Positions 59,401 to 64,000 of a DNA stretch of 64,000 nucleotides are shown piece by piece. This DNA is from DASQZT01 sp035638575. Lineage in GTDB: Bacteria; Acidobacteriota; Terriglobia; Bryobacterales; Bryobacteraceae. Location: assembly GCA_035638575.1 (NCBI GenBank), contig DASQZT010000297.1:1-64000 (forward strand), given 5' to 3'. The stretch's first letter is position 1, and the number at the start of each line of letters is the position of its first letter. A model generated the notes under the pieces. That model saw only the letters and a program-made list of their open reading frames with translations, did not search any database and was not told the origin of the DNA. The translations under genes were made by a program, and so were the position numbers.

Positions 59401-59880
59401 GGCTGGCAGGTTTCCGGAATCACCACCTTCAGTGCGGGCGGCGGCTACGGAGCCATCGGCGGAAGCTGCAACCTGCCGAGCGCCGGCAGTTGCTACGTCA
59501 ACATAAACCCGGCCTTCACGGGGCCGGTTCAAATCGGCGGCAACCCCGCGGATGCCAATCTTCGGGGATCGCCCGTCCCCGTGTTTCTGAATAAGAACGC
59601 CTTCTTGAACCCCGCTCCGTACACCTACGGGGACAGCCCACGGACCATGATTGACAAGCTGCGCAATCCGAACTCCTTCAATCAGAACGTGAGCCTGAGG
59701 CGGGAATTCAGAATTAGCGAGCGGATGATGCTGGTGTTCCAGGCGGACGTGCAAAATCCTACCAATCTCGTCATCTTCGGCGCTCCCTCCACCAGCTTCA
59801 ATTCCACCAACTTTGGAACCATTACCAGCCAGGCCAACAGCCCGCGGCTCGTGCAGTTCAACGCGCGGGTAACATTTTGA
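56425..59880 (+). CDS. Oar-like TonB-dependent outer-membrane receptor
   Basis: A 1151-aa receptor. The start GTG 56425 is chosen because AAAGGAG lies 7 nt upstream and the signal peptide (GTLCLVAGMLLAIPAFGQIG) follows at once; an earlier in-frame start would overlap the promoter. Carboxypeptidase-regulatory-like domain at residues about 30-110 (SVRGVVSDPSGAVVPAASVV); plug-like part with SGQGAANFVLKSGTNKFHGA; then a long barrel (KHRFLVLYSRG, NLGLRYDVMTPF, VPPQIAHVLLVYRLPFGKG), ending VQFNARVTF with terminal Phe. It imports or binds an unknown substrate. The following gene is a Tat-exported oxidoreductase 55 bp away, possibly cotranscribed. Confidence 0.92.
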   Translation: MGKSVKGTLCLVAGMLLAIPAFGQIGGTGSVRGVVSDPSGAVVPAASVVATNVGTQVKTARQTTESGDYTISPLPAGEYTITVTAAGFQTLVQQHVTVDALGTVGLNFTMQLGSASQQVTVEDRPPQLDTIDARVGQTMPSDVYMAMPLFMGNAPRDPTSFVSLEAGVPSNTGTYEFGDIAGAQANSGEMYVEGMPLTNPAIQGEVRNVLLGVSAEGVSEFQLETAGSPAMYSGQGAANFVLKSGTNKFHGAAYEYFRNTDLDARNFFASTRPIEHQNEFGENIAGPIVRNRIFFFQSFDDFRYLTGNNSNFYTIAPTAERTGNFSAYPAAIYDPQSLNCSNQPCSRLAFPGNQIPTSRISPISNSLQSMLPQVTNANITNNYLGSSVYGFNNYGSTQKVDFNLTDKHRFLVLYSRGRRAQANDTRGATLPIPYGSGSSALEVDEVVTTAQARYTYVATPSVVNQLSYGISRFFQPEINNTQGGDYAAKAGIQGLPPGGASLEFPTVSFGGPNATSSWGNAHPVTEVDQSFTLQDNVQWTKSKHSFTFGGQIQWGQINYKNNSFDSQANWSFSNSQTEGFNAAGTPVTTSGNSYASFLLGALSSANLQNDAVEGTGARFRDYSGWVTDNFKVLPKLTLNLGLRYDVMTPFVEVENRMSFFNPTLPNPAVGGFLGALMFAGNGPDSCNCRTNVSTYYGGYQPRLGLAYAFTAKTVFRAGYDMTYSHRGAVGGRGGARQGTGTLGFTANPSWSSLDTYSPAFYWDAGVPSYIQAPFFNPTLNTGFNTSTAQGGSVTFGDPQIGGHPPRYQNWNAGIQRALTSTFTLTVSYVGSNGHYLGGGSRGIWGSDILPQYMQLGNLLTAQATPTNIAQANAIIPGIHLPYANFAGSIAQMLLPFPQYSSVSDLWGEVGDSNYNSLQVVAVKTLSHGLVLNANYSFAKAFDNLASRSSYWSEKAQTTVPPQIAHVLLVYRLPFGKGRRFASGNGIAGKVAGGWQVSGITTFSAGGGYGAIGGSCNLPSAGSCYVNINPAFTGPVQIGGNPADANLRGSPVPVFLNKNAFLNPAPYTYGDSPRTMIDKLRNPNSFNQNVSLRREFRISERMMLVFQADVQNPTNLVIFGAPSTSFNSTNFGTITSQANSPRLVQFNARVTF

Positions 59881-59935
59881 GCGACAATATCGTCACGGGA
59901 CTAGAAGCAGGCACTCCCGTGTGGAGAGGATTGGT

Positions 59936-61312
59936 ATGTCAAACGGTTTAAATGCGGGCGAAAAAGCGCAGGCCTCGGGCAGGCGCGCGTTCCTCAAGGA
60001 AACACTGGCCGGCGCGGCATGCGTCCTGGGGTTCCCAACCATTATTCCCTCGTCGGCCCTGGGAGCCGACGGCGCCACGGCGCCCAGCGACCGCATCACG
60101 CTCGGCTGCATCGGCGTCGGACGCCAGGGCACCGGCGACATGAAGGGCTTCTTGCAGCACGACGATGTCCGCGTGGTGGCCATCTGCGACGTGCAGGAAA
60201 CCGCCCGCAACGCCGCCAAAGCGCTGGTCGATGCCCGCAATGGCGACAAGTCCTGCGCCACCTATAACGACTTCCGCGAGCTGATCGCGCGCAAGGATAT
60301 CGATGCCCTCCTCATGGCTACGGGCGAACGGTGGACCCCCTACATCGGAATCGCCGCGGCGCGCCTGGGCAAGCACATGTACTACGAGAAGCCCTGCGCC
60401 CTGACCGTGGAGAATGCCAAGGCCATCCGCGCGGCGGTGAAACAGTCCGGCGTGGTCTTCCAGTTCGGCACCCAGCAGCGCTCCAGCCAATATTTCCGCT
60501 TCGCCTGCGAACTCGTGCGCAACGGCAAGATCGGCCAGCTCAAAACCTTTGCCGTCGCGTCTTCGGGCGGCGGAGCCCGCTTGCAGCCCGAGGTGCCCAA
60601 GGACCCGCCGCCGGGCTTTGACTGGGACATGTGGCTCGGTCCCGCACCCTGGGTGCCCTACAGCGACTTGCGCACTTCGGTGTATTGGTTGCGCATCTCC
60701 GATTACGGCCTGGGCAACCTCAGCGGCGGATGGGGCATCCACGATCTCGACATCGCGCAGTGGGTCAACAACTCCGACGACACCACACCTGTCTCCGTGG
60801 AGGGCGCCGGCACGCTCTACGACGACATCCGCGATACCGTTGCCACCTACGATATCGAGCACACCTATGCCAACGGCGTGAAGATCAAGTTCATGGATGG
60901 CGCCACCGCGCGCCGGCAGTTCCCCCAGTTCGGGCCCAACAACAGCGACGTGATTGTTGGCAGCGAAGGCTGGATCTGGGTCAGCCGACAGGGCATGAAA
61001 ACCCAGCCCGACTCCCTCATGCGCGAGATTATCGGACCCAATGATCAGCACGTCATCAACAGCCCCGATCACCGCACGAATTTCCTGGACGCCATCCGCA
61101 CCGGCAAGCCCACCGTGTCGCCCATCGACGTCGCGGCGCACGACGAGATGATCGCCCAAATGGGAGATATCGCCGTCCGGTTGAAGCGCAAGCTTCACTG
61201 GGATCCTGTCAAAGAGGAGTTCATCAACGACGAGCAGGCCAACCGCCGGCTGGCCAAGACCGCCCGCGGACCCTGGCGCCTAGAGGTTCCGGACCTGACC
61301 GGGACCGCGTAG
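59936..61312 (+). CDS. Tat-exported Gfo/Idh/MocA family oxidoreductase
   Basis: A 458-aa NAD(P)-binding oxidoreductase with a twin-arginine signal (GRRAFLKETLAGAACVLG). Rossmann motif GCIGVGRQGTGDMKGF; the family motif YYEKPCALTVENAKAI (EKP); GGWGIHDLDIAQW in the C-terminal domain. Exported members of this family are common in acidobacteria and relatives and include GH109-type enzymes that act on sugars by an NAD-dependent mechanism; this one could do so or oxidise a sugar. ATG 59936 is chosen because GGAGAGGA lies 5 nt upstream; GTG 59921 is an alternative. It precedes the isomerase-ThuA gene by 64 bp on the same strand. Confidence 0.87.
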   Translation: MSNGLNAGEKAQASGRRAFLKETLAGAACVLGFPTIIPSSALGADGATAPSDRITLGCIGVGRQGTGDMKGFLQHDDVRVVAICDVQETARNAAKALVDARNGDKSCATYNDFRELIARKDIDALLMATGERWTPYIGIAAARLGKHMYYEKPCALTVENAKAIRAAVKQSGVVFQFGTQQRSSQYFRFACELVRNGKIGQLKTFAVASSGGGARLQPEVPKDPPPGFDWDMWLGPAPWVPYSDLRTSVYWLRISDYGLGNLSGGWGIHDLDIAQWVNNSDDTTPVSVEGAGTLYDDIRDTVATYDIEHTYANGVKIKFMDGATARRQFPQFGPNNSDVIVGSEGWIWVSRQGMKTQPDSLMREIIGPNDQHVINSPDHRTNFLDAIRTGKPTVSPIDVAAHDEMIAQMGDIAVRLKRKLHWDPVKEEFINDEQANRRLAKTARGPWRLEVPDLTGTA

Positions 61313-61376
61313 CCGCCCGTGGCTAACAACTATCCTCGTTGATCGGCGTCGGTAAGCAGTTCGCGCAGGAGTAGTG

Positions 61377-63074
61377 ATGAATCGCTTTGGGTACTTGGTT
61401 TCTGTGATGCTGGGCGTCGGCGTCTTGTTGCCGGCTCAGCAGCCTGGCTGGACCATTATCGGGTGGCGCGTGACGGTTCAGGCCCGCAGCTTCCAGTCGA
61501 CTTTCTTCGAGGCCATCGACAAATCGTCCGCCGCCGGTGTGAAAGCCATTGAGGGATATGCGGGCCAGAAGGTCAGCCCCGCCCTTGACCGCAACCTCGA
61601 TTGGAATCTCGCCGCCGCGGACATCGCCGCCGTGCGCCAGAAGCTGCGATCGTCCGGCGTCACCATGGCCAGCTACTACGCGCCGGACTTTCCCGCCGAT
61701 GACGCCGAGGCGCGGAAGTTGCTCCAGTTCGCCAAGGCGCTGGCGGTCGAGACCGTCGTCGCATCGCCGCCCGCCGCCCAATTGCCGGCCATCTACAAGC
61801 TTGCGAGCGAGATCGGCGTGAACGTCGCCCTCCTCAACGGCGCCCGGGCCGCCACGCCGGCGTACTGGAACCCCCAGAGCGAAATGCAGGCGCTCGAGGG
61901 CCGCGGCAAGCGCCTGGGAGTCTGCCCCGATACCGGCGCCTGGATGCGCGAAAACATCCAGCCGGTGGAGGCCCTGCGCCTGGTCAAGGACAGGGTCATG
62001 ACCCTTCACTTGCATGACCTGAATCGCGCCGGCGCCGAAGGCCGCGACGTGGCTCTCGGCGCGGGGGCCGCCGGCATGAACGCCTTCCTGTGGGAACTCT
62101 ACCGCCTCGGCATCAAGCCCACCGCGCTCGCTATTGAACTGCCCCCCGCGCCCGATCCCTCGCCCCAGATCGTACAGTCCGCCGCATTTCTCGAGAAGAC
62201 CACGGTCGCGGTGCTGGGCGATTTGATGGACGATCTCTCCAAAAAGACACCGCCCCGGTTCAATGTGACCGACGCCGAGCGCCGGCAAATCGAAGCCGCC
62301 GCGCCCTCCAAAGCTCCCGCCGCGCCGAAGAGACCGCGCAAGCTGCTGGTGGTGGACATGCAGGCGGCTTACGGCGGCCATCACTCCCTCCCGTATGCCA
62401 ACGTGGCGATCCAGGCCATGGCCCAAAAAACCGGAGCTTTCGAAGCGGTCTTCAACAACGATTTCGCCAACCTCCGTTTCGACAAGCTGCGGCAGTTCGA
62501 TGCCCTGTACCTCAACAATACGGTCGGGCCGATCTTCAATTCGCAGGAAGTCCGCGACGGGATTCTTCGCTTCGTCCGCGAAGGCGGCGGCTTGGGCGGG
62601 CACCACGGAACCGGACGGGCTTCGCTCGATTGGCCCGAGTTCGCCGACATGCTGGGCGGCTATAGCGGCCCGCACACCGTTTCCGACGAGAAGGTCACCA
62701 TCAAGGTGGACGATCCGGCCAGCCCCCTCACGGCGCCGTTCGGCGGCAAGTCTTTCGCGTGGACCGATGAGTTCTTCCGCTTCCCGACGCCCCCCTATAC
62801 GCGCGACAAGCTCCACATCCTGCTCACCATCGACGCCGCCAAAACCGACATGAAGCAGTATACCTGCGCCGGCTGCCTCCGCGACGACAACGACTATGCC
62901 GTCAGTTGGATTCGCCAGTACGGCAAGGGCCGGGTCTTCTACACCGTTCTGGGGCACCAGGCCGCCGATTTTTCAGCGCCGCTTCTGATGGAGCATTTCC
63001 TCGCGGGCATTCAGTATATTTTGGGAGATCTCGATGCCGACAGCACCCCCAGCGCGAAACTGGCGCCCCGATAA
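61377..63074 (+). CDS. Secreted sugar isomerase/epimerase - ThuA fusion
   Basis: A 565-aa exported protein made of two modules. Signal peptide NRFGYLVSVMLGVGVLLPAQ; residues about 28-300 are an AP-endonuclease-2-type TIM barrel (FFEAIDKSSAAGVKAIEGYA, VMTLHLHDLNRAG); a Pro/Ala/Lys linker (APSKAPAAPKRPRK); then about 322-565 a ThuA-like domain of the class I glutamine-amidotransferase fold (LLVVDMQAAYGGHHSLPYAN, GILRFVREGGGLGGHHGTGR, GKGRVFYTVLGHQAADF). ThuA domains occur in trehalose and other disaccharide metabolism. ATG 61377 has CAGGAG before it; GTG 61374 is the neighbouring alternative. With the preceding dehydrogenase it suggests modification of a sugar in the periplasm. Confidence 0.85.
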   Translation: MNRFGYLVSVMLGVGVLLPAQQPGWTIIGWRVTVQARSFQSTFFEAIDKSSAAGVKAIEGYAGQKVSPALDRNLDWNLAAADIAAVRQKLRSSGVTMASYYAPDFPADDAEARKLLQFAKALAVETVVASPPAAQLPAIYKLASEIGVNVALLNGARAATPAYWNPQSEMQALEGRGKRLGVCPDTGAWMRENIQPVEALRLVKDRVMTLHLHDLNRAGAEGRDVALGAGAAGMNAFLWELYRLGIKPTALAIELPPAPDPSPQIVQSAAFLEKTTVAVLGDLMDDLSKKTPPRFNVTDAERRQIEAAAPSKAPAAPKRPRKLLVVDMQAAYGGHHSLPYANVAIQAMAQKTGAFEAVFNNDFANLRFDKLRQFDALYLNNTVGPIFNSQEVRDGILRFVREGGGLGGHHGTGRASLDWPEFADMLGGYSGPHTVSDEKVTIKVDDPASPLTAPFGGKSFAWTDEFFRFPTPPYTRDKLHILLTIDAAKTDMKQYTCAGCLRDDNDYAVSWIRQYGKGRVFYTVLGHQAADFSAPLLMEHFLAGIQYILGDLDADSTPSAKLAPR

Positions 63075-63089
63075 TAAAAGGTTCACCGT

Positions 63090-64000
63090 ATGAACAAGAC
63101 CACGAGTGTTTTCGTTATATTGGCCGCAACGGCGCTGGCGCTCTCGGCGCAGGTGTCGCCCAAAACCGTGCGCTCTGTCGATGAGATGGAGCCGCTTCTG
63201 GCCAGCATCGCCAAATTCGAGTACGGGCAGAGCCGCGTGCCCGAAGCGGAATTCACCCAGTTCGTCCAGGACTCTCTGGCCAATCCCGCCATGCTGAAAC
63301 AGATCGAGGCGCGGTTGCTCGCCTTTGTGCAATCGGACGTCACCGGCGCGGCGAAGCAATTCGCCCTGCGCGAGCTGAGCCTCATTGGAACGGATGCATC
63401 GGTCGCGGTGCTGACCCCCATGGTGCTCGATCCCGCGACCTCCGAGATGGCGCGTTTCGCGCTCGCCCGCATACCGGGACCGGCGGTCGATCAAGCCCTG
63501 CGCGACGATCTCGCCAAAAGTTCGGGAACCATCCGCATCGGGATCGTCGGATCGCTCGCCCAGCGGCGCGACACCAAGGCCGTTCCCGCCCTGATAGCCC
63601 TCTCCGCGTCCACCGACAGATTCACCGCGGAGGCCGCTGTGGCTGCTTTGGCCGACATCGCCGACCGGCCCTCGCTCGATGCCCTCACCGCGCTGCACGC
63701 CAAACCCTCCGGCACGTTTGCGCGCCGCGTATCCGAGGCCTGGCTGAAGTGCGCCGACCGCACCGCCGCGCAAGGGGACAAGGAGAGCGCGCTCAAAATC
63801 TACAAGCAGTTGCTTACCGCCAAGGAGACGCCCGAGGTGCAGATAGGCGCCTTCACCGGAATCGCATCGGTCAGCGGGAAGGCGGCCGTTCCCACGCTGG
63901 CGGCTCAGGTGGAATCGCCCGAGCCCCTGATTCAGCGCGCCGCCATCCGGCTGCTCGACGGAATGCCCGGAGCCGATGTGACCGCCGTCATGGTGCGCGC
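63090..64000 (+). CDS. Secreted HEAT-repeat protein, cut by the window end
   Basis: The first 303 codons of a longer protein. Signal peptide MNKTTSVFVILAATALALSA, then helical repeats of HEAT/PBS-lyase type: ARLLAFVQSDVTGAAKQFAL, GTIRIGIVGSLAQRRDTKAV, FTAEAAVAALADIADRPSLD, GKAAVPTLAAQVESPEPLIQ. These usually serve as protein-protein interaction scaffolds. AAAAGG precedes ATG 63090, which lies 15 bp after the previous stop, so it belongs to the same operon as the isomerase-ThuA protein. No stop is reached before base 64000. Many relatives carry further C-terminal domains, which cannot be seen here. Confidence 0.8.
   Translation, partial: MNKTTSVFVILAATALALSAQVSPKTVRSVDEMEPLLASIAKFEYGQSRVPEAEFTQFVQDSLANPAMLKQIEARLLAFVQSDVTGAAKQFALRELSLIGTDASVAVLTPMVLDPATSEMARFALARIPGPAVDQALRDDLAKSSGTIRIGIVGSLAQRRDTKAVPALIALSASTDRFTAEAAVAALADIADRPSLDALTALHAKPSGTFARRVSEAWLKCADRTAAQGDKESALKIYKQLLTAKETPEVQIGAFTGIASVSGKAAVPTLAAQVESPEPLIQRAAIRLLDGMPGADVTAVMVR

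Noticed and set aside
56401..59754. A 1117-codon open frame on the minus strand opposite the TonB receptor
   Set aside because: The plus strand encodes a receptor with signal peptide, conserved domains and ribosome-binding site. The antisense frame has no signal, domain or start context.
1..64000. Search for mobile elements, phage genes, tRNA and rRNA
   Set aside because: No transposase, integrase, phage structural gene, tRNA cloverleaf or rRNA segment was recognised by reading. The disrupted genes have no insertion sequence next to them.

Overview
The window is high-GC DNA from the chromosome of an acidobacterium, most likely of the Solibacter/Bryobacterales type. The evidence is: three very large Oar-like TonB-dependent receptors with an N-terminal carboxypeptidase-regulatory-like domain (23-3376, 19227-22781, 56425-59880); two copies of the domain I recognise as the Solibacter C-terminal domain TIGR03437 (a stand-alone protein at 24076-24879 and the C-terminus of a glycosidase at 37456-39540); two copies of an intergenic repeat typical of this group (4680-4704, 24925-24947); many Tat- or Sec-exported hydrolases; and Gly/Ala/Arg-rich inserts in many exported enzymes. 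I see no rRNA, tRNA, CRISPR array, phage module or insertion sequence.

Layout. 0-7.4 kb: a TonB-dependent receptor, two divergent paralogous secreted double-cupin proteins, an SMP-30-type lactonase coupled to one of them, and a membrane protein. 7.4-11 kb: a 36-bp perfect palindrome beside a well-formed promoter for a small secreted protein, then a CE15-type esterase and an ECF sigma factor that meet head to head and both lack their 5' ends, then two genes coupled to the sigma factor. 11-24 kb: a di-haem cytochrome c, a second ECF sigma factor, another double cupin, an SDR dehydrogenase divergent from an S9 peptidase, a short tatA gene, a membrane PAS-LuxR regulator, a TonB-dependent receptor with an in-frame stop, and an aminotransferase. 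24-31 kb: a TIGR03437 protein, an M28 peptidase, small secreted proteins, and an FHA-transmembrane-lytic transglycosylase fusion.

31-37.4 kb: a sugar-related set (Tat-exported GH95-like hydrolase, L-rhamnose mutarotase, uroporphyrinogen-decarboxylase-like protein), then a convergent Tat-exported class V aminotransferase and a Gly/Tyr repeat protein. 37.4-47.4 kb: the most coherent system, a minus-strand myo-inositol operon in the order lacI-type regulator, iolB, iolC, Cgl0158-type aldolase, iolD, a fused iolE-iolG, and (23 bp further on) a secreted GH79-like glycosidase. A sigma-70 promoter (TTGACC, 17 bp, TACACT) and a 14-bp LacI-type palindrome lie directly upstream. The operon would take myo-inositol through inosose, the trione and 5-deoxyglucuronate to the phosphorylated keto-acid and its cleavage. 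The last enzyme (iolA/mmsA) and a transporter are not in the window. 47.4-64 kb: a frameshifted alpha/beta hydrolase, a large Asp-box beta-propeller protein, a YVTN propeller, a DsbA-like thioredoxin protein with a CcmH-like Cys motif, a decayed kinase-propeller gene, the third TonB-dependent receptor, and a run of a Tat-exported Gfo/Idh/MocA oxidoreductase, a sugar isomerase-ThuA fusion and a HEAT-repeat protein that runs off the end.

Four genes are disrupted (esterase/sigma junction, receptor amber stop, hydrolase frameshift, kinase remnant). Several others have a -10-like hexamer 6-7 nt before the start codon and no Shine-Dalgarno sequence, suggesting leaderless mRNAs. All functional names come from reading motifs by eye; no database search was run.
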